Numbered from the stretch's first letter, positions 7,567 to 14,749 are shown. The stretch: DNA of 22,357 nucleotides from JACRGC01 sp035288785 (GCA_035288785.1 DATDZF010000077.1:1-22357); one strand, 5' to 3'. Translations and numbers: made by a program. The notes: generated by a model not told the origin, from the sequence alone.

Positions 7567-7593
7567 ATGGGGACAATTGGTTTAGTGATTGGC

Positions 7594-9138
7594 ATGTTCG
7601 ATTTCCTGAAGAAGAAAATAAACGATTTCGTGGGGGTGATAACGCGGAAAGAAGAGAAGATTGCCGAAGCGGAGCAGGATAGGAATGAAGGGCAAATTGA
7701 AAAAAGAACTGAGCAAATAATAGCACCTGTTGAAGATAAGCCGCAAACCCCAATAATTGCCGAACCCAAAATCACCCCTCAAATGGAGGAGGAACTGGTA
7801 AGGGAAGAAAAAGAGGAAGAACTGGCCGCATTTCCGGAAGAAAAAATCATGGAAAAGCCAATTGTAGAACCTAAATCCATGGAGATGCACATTCACGAGG
7901 AAAAAATACTTGAAATTAAGGAGGTTGAGCCAAAGAAGGAGGCGCCGTTTCTGGAAAAAATCGAGAATATCGAGCCGGAAACCCCAGAACAGATCGCCCA
8001 TGAGCGCGAGAAGATTTCGGAAAAAGTCATGGTGGTTGAGATCGTCCAGGAGGCGGTTGAAGAAGACAAGGAGATCGAAGAATTGGTTGGGGAAACAGTC
8101 GAAGGCAGGGTCAAGCACGAGGCAAAGGAAGCGGAGAGGAAAATAGTGGAGGAAAAGCGCAGGGAGGATATTGCAAGGGACGTGTTTACGGGCAAGAGGG
8201 AGGAATTCCTAAGTGAGGGAAAGGAGCGGGACTTGAAGCCCAGAATGGGGATCTTTTCAAAACTCAAGGGCTTCCTTGGAGCCGATGTGCAAATTGGGGA
8301 AAGTGAAACAAAAGAGCTATTCGACCAGCTCGAAATGGCGCTTCTCGAAAGCGATGTTTCATACATGACGGCGCAGGCCCTCGTGCATGACCTGAAGGGG
8401 CGCCTTGTTGGGAAGCGCGTCAAGGCGGGCAAGATCCAAGAGGAGGTAAAAAAGGAGATCGCATTCGCCCTTGCCTCCATACTGCAAACCTCGAAGAGCG
8501 ATTTCTACTCGCAAATTGAAATGGCAAAAGCCGACGGGAAACTGCCCTTCATTGTGCTATTCCTTGGGCCGAATGGGATGGGCAAAACAACTACCATCGC
8601 CAAGGTTGCGCATAACCTGAAAAAAAGGGGCCTGAGTTCCGTTATTTCCGCCAGCGACACCTTTAGGGCGGCTGCAATCGAGCAATCCATGCACCATGGC
8701 GAGAAACTCGGGATCAAGGTAATCAAGCACAAATACGGCGCGGACCCCGCGGCAGTTGCCTTCGATGCGATACACCACGCCAAGGCGCACAAAATCGATG
8801 TGGTCTTGATCGATACGGCTGGAAGGCAGGACACCAACCTGAATTTGCTCGCGGAGATGCAAAAGATTGTGAGGGTAGTGAAGCCGGATATCAAGGTCTT
8901 CATAGCCGAGGCAATTGCCGGCACCTCGCTCGTGAACCAGGTAAAGGCGTTCAACGAGAAAATGGGCCTGGATGGGATCATACTTACCAAGCTCGATTGC
9001 GACGCCAAGGGCGGAGGCAGCCTTAGCATCGCCTACGAATGCAAATTGCCGGTGTATTTTGTTGGCACTGGCCAGGGATATGACGATTTGCTTGAGTTCA
9101 ATGAGAACTGGATCGTGAAGAACATCATGGCGGAATAA
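7594..9138 (+). CDS. ftsY: Signal recognition particle receptor FtsY
   Basis: FtsY is the SRP receptor GTPase that docks ribosome-SRP complexes at the membrane. From the ATG at 7594 it has 514 residues. There is a short amphipathic start (MFDFLKKKINDFVG), then a Glu/Lys-rich acidic A domain to about residue 215, then the N domain (~220-310) and G domain (~315-514). GTPase marks are G-P-N-G-M-G-K-T-T (~325-333), D-T-F-R-A-A-A (~355-361), D-T-A-G-R-Q (~407-412) and T-K-L-D-C-D-A-K-G-G (~465-474). The usual G-D-A-x-T/A-G-N-D loop reads A-E-A-I-A-G-T-S here, an unusual change. The A domain is much longer than in most archaeal FtsY proteins. A TATA box 32 bp upstream supports this start. Confidence 0.95.
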   Translation: MFDFLKKKINDFVGVITRKEEKIAEAEQDRNEGQIEKRTEQIIAPVEDKPQTPIIAEPKITPQMEEELVREEKEEELAAFPEEKIMEKPIVEPKSMEMHIHEEKILEIKEVEPKKEAPFLEKIENIEPETPEQIAHEREKISEKVMVVEIVQEAVEEDKEIEELVGETVEGRVKHEAKEAERKIVEEKRREDIARDVFTGKREEFLSEGKERDLKPRMGIFSKLKGFLGADVQIGESETKELFDQLEMALLESDVSYMTAQALVHDLKGRLVGKRVKAGKIQEEVKKEIAFALASILQTSKSDFYSQIEMAKADGKLPFIVLFLGPNGMGKTTTIAKVAHNLKKRGLSSVISASDTFRAAAIEQSMHHGEKLGIKVIKHKYGADPAAVAFDAIHHAKAHKIDVVLIDTAGRQDTNLNLLAEMQKIVRVVKPDIKVFIAEAIAGTSLVNQVKAFNEKMGLDGIILTKLDCDAKGGGSLSIAYECKLPVYFVGTGQGYDDLLEFNENWIVKNIMAE

Positions 9139-9167
9139 AAAATAACACTCAAATGGGGATTTTTCAT

Positions 9168-9500
9168 ATGATGAGGGAAAAGAGGAGATACCTCCAATTT
9201 CAGATCATTTGCGCAAGGAAATTCACGGAAGAAGATGCAAAGCACCTGCTATACGAAGCCGTTTTCCAGCTCTTGGGCGAGCAGGGTGCCTCTGAAGCGG
9301 CGCTGCAGCTTAAGGCATTCGATGGTGCGGGGCAGCGAATGCTTGTCAAATGCAGCCTGAAGTCTTACCAAAAAGTGATTGCGGCGCTCGCGATGAAAAA
9401 TTCGTTCAGGGGGGAACAAATTGCATTGCACATGCAGAAAATATACGGAACCTTGGATAAAGCAAAAAATGTTTTTCATTCCATAAAACAAAAAAAATAA
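9168..9500 (+). CDS. rnp2: RNase P protein component 2 (Pop5)
   Basis: Pop5 pairs with Rpp30 and helps the RNase P RNA cleave pre-tRNA leaders. The protein (110 residues) has the typical start M-R-E-K-R-R-Y-L-Q-F, then a helix with L-G-E-Q-G-A-S-E-A, then M-L-V-K-C-S-L-K-S-Y-Q-K-V-I-A-A-L and the closing Y-G-T-L-D-K-A-K. This order matches archaeal Pop5. The start at 9168 is picked because Pop5 proteins begin with the RxKRRY motif and a GGGGAT string lies seven bases upstream; an ATG at 9153 would add five residues. It is 29 bp after ftsY and probably cotranscribed with it. Confidence 0.85.
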   Translation: MMREKRRYLQFQIICARKFTEEDAKHLLYEAVFQLLGEQGASEAALQLKAFDGAGQRMLVKCSLKSYQKVIAALAMKNSFRGEQIALHMQKIYGTLDKAKNVFHSIKQKK

Positions 9501-9526
9501 ATCAAAATTGGGGGGTTTGGGCATCC

Positions 9527-9561
9527 GACCAAACTAAGGGGGCCTCCCCCTTGGGTTGGTC
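9527..9561. terminator. Strong 16-bp hairpin between rnp2 and the transglycosylase-like gene
   Basis: Arms at 9527-9542 and 9546-9561 pair over 16 positions with one A-G mismatch and one G-T wobble, around a three-base loop. The left arm also shares CCAAAC (9529-9534) with a competing small hairpin that uses GTTTGG at 9515-9520. This could be a terminator, an mRNA-end stabiliser or a folding switch in the leader of the next gene. A T run does not follow on the plus strand, so the terminator call is tentative. Confidence 0.4.
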
Positions 9562-9600
9562 ATCGAAAGGGTAAAAAAAGACCGGAATTACAACTGATCC

Positions 9601-10503
9601 ATGGAAAAGGCCATTGTCGCGCTCATTCTCCTTGCTTTGGTCATTTCCAATGCGCATGCGCTCCTCACATATGTCGATGTCCAGGAATACATACCAACAG
9701 AATTCCGGTTCGTCCCAAAACCGGAAAAGCCGACACCGACTGAGAAGCCAACGGCTGCGCCCACCGCAAAGCCGACCGCAAAACCTACTGTAAGGCCAAC
9801 ATCCAAACCCATTGTGCTTCCTTCCCCAACAAAGGGCGCAACCCCGTATCCAACAGCTATAGCTACGGAATATCCAACTCAGAGGCCCACGGAAATTCCT
9901 ACGGCAAGGCCAACCCTTGAACCTACTGCAACACCAACACCTTGGCCAAGAATTACGCCAACGCCAGAACCGGACCTTCCAAAAACCCCTACAGGAGGCT
10001 ACCTTGGAAATCTGCATTGCTCGCGCTACATGACGGATCAGGAATGCGAGGACCTGAAGGGATATTTCAAATACTATGCCAGATACAACTTCCCCTCAAG
10101 CTGCGAGGGCAAGTTCAGCCCAGAATATTGGGAGGTCGTCCTTTATTGGCAGATTTACTACGAAAGCACTTTCAATCGGCATGCAAGCCCGGGGACCAGC
10201 AGCTCAAAGGGGCTCGCACAATTCACAGATGGCACTGCCCAGGAGTATCACCTTTATGATCGCTTCAACGACCGCGAGAATGTGCGGGCGCAATCGGAAT
10301 ACATGCGCGACATCGCAAACAAGCCCTGGATACAATGCAAAGTCGGGCTCACCTTGTCGGGCTTCCATATGGGCCCGTATGGCTCCGCAATCAGGCGGGG
10401 GGAAATTTCACGGGAGGGAGGCCAGAACAGCGCATATGAATATGCGATAGTTAGGATAATGCCAAAAGTCGAGCAGACAACAGGAATAACAGGTATTGAA
10501 TGA
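9601..10503 (+). CDS. Secreted lytic-transglycosylase (SLT)-like protein with Pro/Thr linker
   Basis: The 300-residue protein has a signal peptide (1-20, probable cut after S-N-A-H-A). A Pro/Thr-rich linker at about 40-130 is built of T-x-K/R/E-P-T units. A Cys-containing globular domain (~135-300) follows. That domain matches the lysozyme-like SLT fold: Y-Y-E-S with the likely catalytic Glu188, G-L-A-Q-F-T-D-G-T-A (204-213), F-N-D-R-E-N-V-R-A-Q-S-E-Y-M-R-D (222-237) and G-F-H-M-G-P-Y-G-S-A-I-R (254-265), the counterpart of the A-Y-N-A-G-P motif. In bacteria such enzymes cleave murein glycan strands. Archaea lack murein, so the target may be another cell's wall or a different glycan. A strong hairpin lies 40 bp upstream. 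The domain call is good; the substrate is unknown. Confidence 0.85.
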   Translation: MEKAIVALILLALVISNAHALLTYVDVQEYIPTEFRFVPKPEKPTPTEKPTAAPTAKPTAKPTVRPTSKPIVLPSPTKGATPYPTAIATEYPTQRPTEIPTARPTLEPTATPTPWPRITPTPEPDLPKTPTGGYLGNLHCSRYMTDQECEDLKGYFKYYARYNFPSSCEGKFSPEYWEVVLYWQIYYESTFNRHASPGTSSSKGLAQFTDGTAQEYHLYDRFNDRENVRAQSEYMRDIANKPWIQCKVGLTLSGFHMGPYGSAIRRGEISREGGQNSAYEYAIVRIMPKVEQTTGITGIE

Positions 10504-10559
10504 CATTTGGATGGGTCACGTACGGCGCGGGTTTCTAATTGTCAGTTATTGGAATAGAA

Positions 10560-11522
10560 TTAGGATTTCTTGCCGTGGAGCATTATCTGCGCAAGGAGCG
10601 CTTCTAGCTGGATGCGCTCGTTTGCGCCCTCCACCATCCGAAAATCATACTCCCCGACCCGGTCGACAAGGAGCACCTTTTCCTTGTCCCCAATTTCCAT
10701 CTTTGTGACCTCGCGGAATATCTGCAAGATCACTTCCTCGCCAGACATCCCGTATTTGAGCATGATCTCATCAAGCATCTTGCGGGCATCCGTGAATGAG
10801 CCCTTGAGGGCAAGATGGACCATCTTCTCCACCTCCTCGGGCCGTGCGCGGCTAGCAATCTTGTAGATTTCTTCAGCGGTAATCTTTTCTGAAACAGCGC
10901 TAGCGCCCTGCAGAGAGTTGATCAGCTTGCGGGCATCCCCTTCGGAAACATACAATAGCGCCTCCTGCGCCTTGGGCTCGATCTTAAGCCCCTCCCCAAC
11001 GGATATGACATCCAGCATCTTCCCAAGGTCGGCTTCCTGCAAACGCGAGAACCTGAAAACCGCGCATCTGCTCTGGATTGGCTCGATAATTCGGGAGGAA
11101 TAATTGCAGGAGAGGATGAAGCGCGTTGTCCCAGAATATTTTTCCATTGTCCGGCGAAGGGCTTGCTGGGCGTCCGCCGTCAGCGCATCCGCCTCGTCCA
11201 GGAATATGATCTTGAAGGGCACCGATGCCAGCGAAAGCGTCCGCGCAAAATCCTTGATTTTGGTGCGCACCACGTCAATTCCGCGCTCATCGGAGGCATT
11301 CAATTCCAGGAAGCACTGCCCCAGGTTTTCCCCGAAAATTTCATGCGCCATTGCGAGTGCGCAAGAGGTCTTGCCGCTTCCTGCGGGCCCTGCGAATAGC
11401 AGGTGGGGCGGGTTCCTGTTCCTCACAAATGCCTCAAGCTGCCTCACAATCACATCGTTCCCGAAAACCTGCGACAGCTTCGCTGGGCGGTATTTCTCGA
11501 CCCAAGGGATGAACTCCTTCAT
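10560..11522 (-). CDS. rfcS: Replication factor C small subunit
   Basis: RfcS is the AAA+ ATPase that, with RfcL, loads the PCNA clamp at primer ends. The protein (320 residues from the ATG at 11522) begins P-W-V-E-K-Y-R-P. It carries Walker A G-P-A-G-S-G-K-T (~45-52), the RFC signature E-L-N-A-S-D-E-R-G-I-D (~73-83), Walker B L-D-E-A-D-A-L (~108-114) and the S-R-C arginine-finger motif (~151-153), followed by the helical collar domain. No intein interrupts it. The ATG at 11522 is preferred over 11537 because GGTGGG sits just upstream and a TATA-like box lies about 25 bp away. The paired RfcL is not in the window. Confidence 0.96.
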   Translation of the reverse strand: MKEFIPWVEKYRPAKLSQVFGNDVIVRQLEAFVRNRNPPHLLFAGPAGSGKTSCALAMAHEIFGENLGQCFLELNASDERGIDVVRTKIKDFARTLSLASVPFKIIFLDEADALTADAQQALRRTMEKYSGTTRFILSCNYSSRIIEPIQSRCAVFRFSRLQEADLGKMLDVISVGEGLKIEPKAQEALLYVSEGDARKLINSLQGASAVSEKITAEEIYKIASRARPEEVEKMVHLALKGSFTDARKMLDEIMLKYGMSGEEVILQIFREVTKMEIGDKEKVLLVDRVGEYDFRMVEGANERIQLEALLAQIMLHGKKS

Positions 11523-11541
11523 AAATTTACCCACCATTACG

Positions 11542-11549
11542 AGTATAAT
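11542..11549 (-). promoter_or_regulatory. Possible TATA box of rfcS
   Basis: On the minus strand AATTATACTC is centred about 24 bp upstream of the ATG at 11522, consistent with a leaderless or near-leaderless mRNA. The match to the TATA consensus is only fair. Confidence 0.35.
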
Positions 11550-11601
11550 TGGGGGTAGGAGCCAACGGCCTGCGAACCCGCCCGGATTAAATTCAACAAT
11601 C

Positions 11602-12132
11602 CTACTGCCCGGTTTCCCTTCCCTTCCCCCTCCTCATAATCAAAAGCGCGGAAATAATTATAAATGGCAGCAGGGGCAAGGAAAGCTCCGGTACCGTGAA
11701 TTGGCCCCTGAAGTCTTTCCGATCCCGGACGCACTGGTATTCGGCTGAAACAACCGAAGCGGCATTGATGATGAATGCGGTTATGTTGTATTCCTGGGGG
11801 ATGGGCGTTGTAAAGGAAAGTATCCAGTAGCCGGGATTTGCGGCATCATCGCACGTGCAGCCCTCCAAATCTGCGACATCGCCGTTAACAAGCACATGGA
11901 ATGAGCTAACGGCCGGGGAATTGCACCGTATCGCATCACCCGCTGCACCCACCATGGCGCCGCATGTTGCGGAGGGGGGAGAACCCATGTAAATATTCGT
12001 GGTGAGGTTGGACTGGTCGGAGGTGAATACCGACGGGCAGCTCATGAAGACGGAATCAGCCCTTGCAGGCATTGCGAAAGCTAGGAAAATGAGTGAAAAG
12101 CTGAAAACCAGCGTTCGCAGCATGCCATCCAT
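11602..12132 (-). CDS. Secreted protein with C-terminal membrane/sorting anchor
   Basis: I do not recognise a family. The 176-residue protein has a signal peptide (hydrophobic ~6-20, probable cut after M-P-A-R-A). A Ser/Thr/Cys-containing extracellular domain follows, with about six Cys, including the C-T-C-D-D motif. It ends with V-P-E-L-S-L-P-L-L-P, a single hydrophobic segment and a basic tail R-R-G-K-G-R. This tripartite end resembles PEF/VPE-type archaeal sorting tags, though it could be a plain membrane anchor. A TATA box centred ~25 bp upstream places the transcript start on the ATG at 12132; a second ATG at 12123 is also possible. It lies upstream of rfcS on the same strand, but rfcS has its own TATA-like box. 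Confidence 0.8.
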   Translation of the reverse strand: MDGMLRTLVFSFSLIFLAFAMPARADSVFMSCPSVFTSDQSNLTTNIYMGSPPSATCGAMVGAAGDAIRCNSPAVSSFHVLVNGDVADLEGCTCDDAANPGYWILSFTTPIPQEYNITAFIINAASVVSAEYQCVRDRKDFRGQFTVPELSLPLLPFIIISALLIMRRGKGRETGQ

Positions 12133-12153
12133 GCTTGAAGAACGAGCGCGATG

Positions 12154-12161
12154 TATTTAAA
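12154..12161 (-). promoter_or_regulatory. TATA box of the secreted anchor protein gene
   Basis: On the minus strand CTTTAAATAC is centred about 25 bp from the ATG at 12132, predicting a leaderless transcript. It lies in the short gap after the eL41 stop codon. Confidence 0.55.
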
Positions 12162-12177
12162 GATTGTTTTAGGCGCG

Positions 12178-12291
12178 CTAGAGCTCCCCTACCCTGCGCT
12201 TCATCTTCTTCCGGAGCCTGCGCATCCGCTTGCGAATCCATTTCCAGCGCATGTGCCCCTTTTTTTTCCACTTTCTTGGGCGCGAGCCCAT
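12178..12291 (-). CDS. rpl41e: 50S ribosomal protein eL41 (37 residues)
   Basis: This is a tiny, extremely basic protein, easily missed. From the ATG at 12291 the minus strand reads MGSRPRKWKKKGH, then MRWKWIRKRMRR, and ends K-R-R-V-G-E-L before TAG. The R-W-K-W-x-x-K-R-M-R-R-L block is the hallmark of eL41, a single-helix protein at the subunit interface. The RPRKWKKKGH lead resembles the longer archaeal forms I recall from Thermococcales. GGTGG lies about seven bases before the ATG at 12291; an internal ATG at 12252 would give the short 24-residue form, with GGGG upstream. It is divergent from ahcY and may share its symmetrical TATA region near 12338-12345. Confidence 0.85.
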   Translation of the reverse strand: MGSRPRKWKKKGHMRWKWIRKRMRRLRKKMKRRVGEL

Positions 12292-12337
12292 TTGCATACC
12301 ACCGGTTAAACGAGATGCATCATTTTCGCCGAATAGA

Positions 12338-12345
12338 TTTATATA
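12338..12345 (+). promoter_or_regulatory. TATA box of ahcY, possibly bidirectional
   Basis: TTTATATA predicts a plus-strand start near 12368, giving a leader of about 58 bases that ends in GAGGTGG (12416-12422), four bases from the ahcY ATG. Read on the minus strand the same string (TATATAAA) would start a transcript near 12315, about 24 bases ahead of the eL41 ATG. Confidence 0.6.
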
Positions 12346-12426
12346 CGTTCCCAACCCAAAAAGTTAGCCGGAAAACCCCAAGGGAAGGAAGGGATTGCTG
12401 GCACGCTTATTTATTGAGGTGGAAAC

Positions 12427-13680
12427 ATGACCCATTCTGTCAAAGACCTAAAAATGGCGCCCGTTGGGGAAATGAAGATCGAATTCGCAGAAGAGCACAT
12501 GCCCGTGCTGCTAAAGATCAGGGAGCGGTTTTCGAGGGAAAAGCCCCTTAAGGGGATAAAAATCGCAGCGTGCCTCCATGTCACCAAGGAGACCGCGGTA
12601 CTGATGAGGACCCTTAAAGCAGGAGGGGCTGAGGTTTCACTTTGCGCCTCGAACCCCCTTAGCACGCAGGACGATGTTGCAGCTGCGCTTGCCAAGGAGG
12701 GCTTTTCCGTGCATGCGATTAGGGGCGTTGACAACGAAGAGTATTACAAGCACCTCAATTCCGTCTTGGACGCTGGGCCAAACATCACCCTTGATGATGG
12801 CTGCGATCTGATTTCAACAATCCATTCAAAAAGGAAGGAACTTTTGAAGAATGTTTTCGGCGGCCAGGAGGAAACGACTACAGGCGTCATACGGCTTAGG
12901 GCCATGGCACGGGATAACGAACTGAAATACCCGGTGATTGCCGTGAACGACACCCCAACAAAGCACATGTTCGACAACTATTACGGCACAGGCGCATCCA
13001 CTCTTGATGGCATCATGCGCGCAACCAATATCCTGCTTGCAGGAAAGACCGTAGTGATCGCCGGGTATGGCGATTGCGGCAAGGGCGTTGCACTCCGGGC
13101 AAAGGGCATGGGCGCAAAGGTGGTTGTGACGGAAGTTGATGGTGTCGAGGGGCTGCGCGCGCATATGGATGGGCTGGCCGTCATGAAAATGAAGGATGCC
13201 GCGAGGATCGGGGATATTTTCATCACGCTCACCGGCTGCAAGGACGTCATTACCGGGGAGCATTTCCCGCTTTTAAAGAACGGTGCGATCATCTGCAATT
13301 CCGGCCATTTTGATGTGGAAATAGATGTCAAGGGGCTCCGGAAAATGGCAAAGAAGCGGGAAACCGTGCGGGCAAATCTCGAAAAGTACACTTTCTCCGA
13401 TGGGAAATGGCTCTATTTGATCGGGGAGGGCCGCCTTGTGAATTTGGCCGCTGCAGAAGGGCATTCCTCCGAAGTCATGGACCTTTCCTTTTCCGACCAG
13501 GCGCTCACAAGCGAATATTTGGCAAAGAATGCGAAGAAATTGAAGCCGGGAGTGCATGAAGTCCCATCCGAAATTGACGAATGGGTGGCAAAACTGAAAC
13601 TGGAAACGCTTGGCGCAGAGCTGGACATCCTCACGCCGGATCAGAAGAGATACCTCGAGAGCTGGCAGGAGGGGACCTGA
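12427..13680 (+). CDS. ahcY: S-adenosylhomocysteine hydrolase
   Basis: This enzyme splits S-adenosylhomocysteine into adenosine and homocysteine with bound NAD, removing a by-product that inhibits methyltransferases. In 417 residues it shows L-H-V-T-K-E-T-A-V-L (48-57), L-D-D-G-C-D-L (122-128), E-T-T-T-G-V (149-154), N-D-T-P-T-K-H-M-F-D-N (174-184), which carries the substrate Lys and Asp, and the NAD site G-Y-G-D-C-G-K-G (213-220). N-S-G-H-F-D-V-E-I-D (291-300) follows. It ends K-R-Y-L-E-S-W-Q-E-G-T, as in archaeal and thermophile forms that lack the extra C-terminal Lys-Tyr tail. The start has a strong GAGGTGG site. It converges on an unknown gene only 13 bp past its stop. Confidence 0.97.
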   Translation: MTHSVKDLKMAPVGEMKIEFAEEHMPVLLKIRERFSREKPLKGIKIAACLHVTKETAVLMRTLKAGGAEVSLCASNPLSTQDDVAAALAKEGFSVHAIRGVDNEEYYKHLNSVLDAGPNITLDDGCDLISTIHSKRKELLKNVFGGQEETTTGVIRLRAMARDNELKYPVIAVNDTPTKHMFDNYYGTGASTLDGIMRATNILLAGKTVVIAGYGDCGKGVALRAKGMGAKVVVTEVDGVEGLRAHMDGLAVMKMKDAARIGDIFITLTGCKDVITGEHFPLLKNGAIICNSGHFDVEIDVKGLRKMAKKRETVRANLEKYTFSDGKWLYLIGEGRLVNLAAAEGHSSEVMDLSFSDQALTSEYLAKNAKKLKPGVHEVPSEIDEWVAKLKLETLGAELDILTPDQKRYLESWQEGT

Positions 13681-13693
13681 ACACGCGCAGGCA

Positions 13694-14254
13694 CTATTTT
13701 CTCGCATCGCGGTAAGTGTTTCTCACGTATTCGCGTATATCTTCGTACAAATTGCCACGGACATCCCGCCTAGTGAGCATCCTCCCTTCGGTTGTGCTCA
13801 GTTCGAGGAGCACCCTGGAGGCCTGCCTTATCCTGCTCTTAGAAATTAGGGCAGGCAGCAATGTTTCGACAACGGTTGGGACACATGCATCCGCATACTC
13901 GCCATATAAATGGAACCTCACGCGTCTTTTGTCATATCCCGCACGAACAATTCTCCTTGCCATCTTCCCATAAGTGGATTTGTCCGATGCGCCGCTGAAG
14001 CCCGCGGACTTATCCTGAACAACAATCATTCTTTTTTTTCCGAGTTTCCTTTCCGCATACGACAGGAACTCTTCCCATTCTGATTTTACTGCGGATCTAT
14101 CAAAATGCCACTCGGAGGGAACCCGGATGGCTAGAAAATGGTGCTGCCTCCTTGAAATCTCATCCACGCGCTTTTTCCATTTCCGCATCCTTTGCGGGCC
14201 TAGCTCCTGGTAAAAGGGATGAATAAGCACATCAAGCTCCTTGATTGGCATCAT
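13694..14254 (-). CDS. Unknown 187-residue protein
   Basis: I do not recognise this protein. It is soluble and basic, with an apparent alternating strand/helix pattern: L-D-V-L-I-H-P-F near the start, H-H-F-L-A-I-R-V-P, R-M-I-V-V-Q-D-K-S, then R-V-R-F-H-L-Y-G-E-Y-A-D-A-C-V-P-T-V-V-E-T. The last block faintly recalls the Cys-bearing region of isochorismatase-like hydrolases, but the matching Asp near the first strand is missing, so I do not call that family. The longest frame begins at a TTG at 14284, which lies in front of the TATA box; I use the paired ATG codons at 14254/14251 because the box predicts transcription to start there. Its stop lies 13 bp from the end of ahcY on the other strand. 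Confidence 0.75.
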   Translation of the reverse strand: MMPIKELDVLIHPFYQELGPQRMRKWKKRVDEISRRQHHFLAIRVPSEWHFDRSAVKSEWEEFLSYAERKLGKKRMIVVQDKSAGFSGASDKSTYGKMARRIVRAGYDKRRVRFHLYGEYADACVPTVVETLLPALISKSRIRQASRVLLELSTTEGRMLTRRDVRGNLYEDIREYVRNTYRDARK

Positions 14255-14272
14255 CCAATAATGAAACCCGGG

Positions 14273-14280
14273 GTATAAAA
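14273..14280 (-). promoter_or_regulatory. TATA box of the unknown gene ending at 13694
   Basis: On the minus strand TTTTATAC is centred about 23-26 bp upstream of the ATG pair at 14254/14251, implying a leaderless transcript. It lies 29 bp from the divergent TATA box of the ATP synthase operon. Confidence 0.5.
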
Positions 14281-14308
14281 GCAAACTTCCGAAGAGCCAA
14301 AAGGAGCA

Positions 14309-14316
14309 TTTATATA
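14309..14316 (+). promoter_or_regulatory. TATA box of the ATP synthase operon
   Basis: TTTATATA followed by CTTTTTTTG predicts a transcript start near 14338. This coincides with the ATG at 14336 of a small upstream ORF and leaves a leader of about 67 bases before atpH. Confidence 0.6.
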
Positions 14317-14335
14317 CTTTTTTTGCTATCTATCA

Positions 14336-14404
14336 ATGCTTATAGCTGATTTTAGGCATTTGCCGCCCATTGTACCAATATTGACAGTTAGAAGGTGGAC
14401 CTAG
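14336..14404 (+). CDS. Putative leaderless 22-codon upstream ORF abutting atpH
   Basis: An ATG at 14336, on the predicted transcript start, opens 22 codons (beginning MLIAD, ending RRWT). They stop with TAG at 14402-14404, directly followed by the atpH ATG at 14405. The last codons overlap the atpH GGTGG ribosome site (14394-14398). Translation of this ORF would deliver ribosomes to, or block, the atpH start. The peptide resembles nothing I know. Conservation is untested. Confidence 0.35.
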   Translation: MLIADFRHLPPIVPILTVRRWT

Positions 14405-14749
14405 ATGGAAAACCATGGCCAAGTACCCTCAAAGGAAAGGGAATTCTCGCGCAATTTGGAAGAGCTCAAGGCAGGGGAGGCGCAGGCTGCAATAGATATT
14501 GAACGCGCTCTCAAGCGGAAACAGGGGATTATTGATCAGGCACGGGAAGAAACCCTAAAATCAATCGAGGATTCCGGGGAGGAAATCGCCGCTGCAAAGG
14601 AAAAGCGGATTGCAAAGGGCATCAAGGAGATTGAAAAGGACGTTGCAGTAATTATTGACAAGGCTAGAAAAGATGCGGAAAAGCTAGGGAAAGCCGCGGA
14701 ACCCGAAAAGGCGGCCGCGAAATTGGCAACCGCATTCTTTTCCAAGTGA
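14405..14749 (+). CDS. atpH: A-type ATP synthase subunit H
   Basis: Subunit H pairs with E to form the peripheral stalks of the archaeal ATP synthase. The 114-residue protein is almost entirely helical with alternating Ala/Lys/Glu heptads, starting with S-R-N-L-E-E-L-K-A-G-E-A-Q-A and ending in A-A-A-K-L-A-T-A-F. Identity rests on this pattern plus its place just before subunit I. The GGTGG site at 14394-14398 is six bases from the ATG. A gap of 87 bp to atpI contains a small stem (TCCCT/AGGGA), but no new TATA box is clear. Confidence 0.87.
   Translation: MENHGQVPSKEREFSRNLEELKAGEAQAAIDIERALKRKQGIIDQAREETLKSIEDSGEEIAAAKEKRIAKGIKEIEKDVAVIIDKARKDAEKLGKAAEPEKAAAKLATAFFSK

Noticed and set aside
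12368..12426. Riboswitch for S-adenosylhomocysteine in the ahcY leader
   Set aside because: The predicted leader is only about 58 bases, with at most a weak five-pair stem. SAH riboswitches are bacterial and need a larger conserved core, which I do not see.
12135..12551. A 138-codon plus-strand frame upstream of ahcY
   Set aside because: It overlaps eL41 on the other strand and the ahcY start in another frame, and it contains the ahcY promoter.
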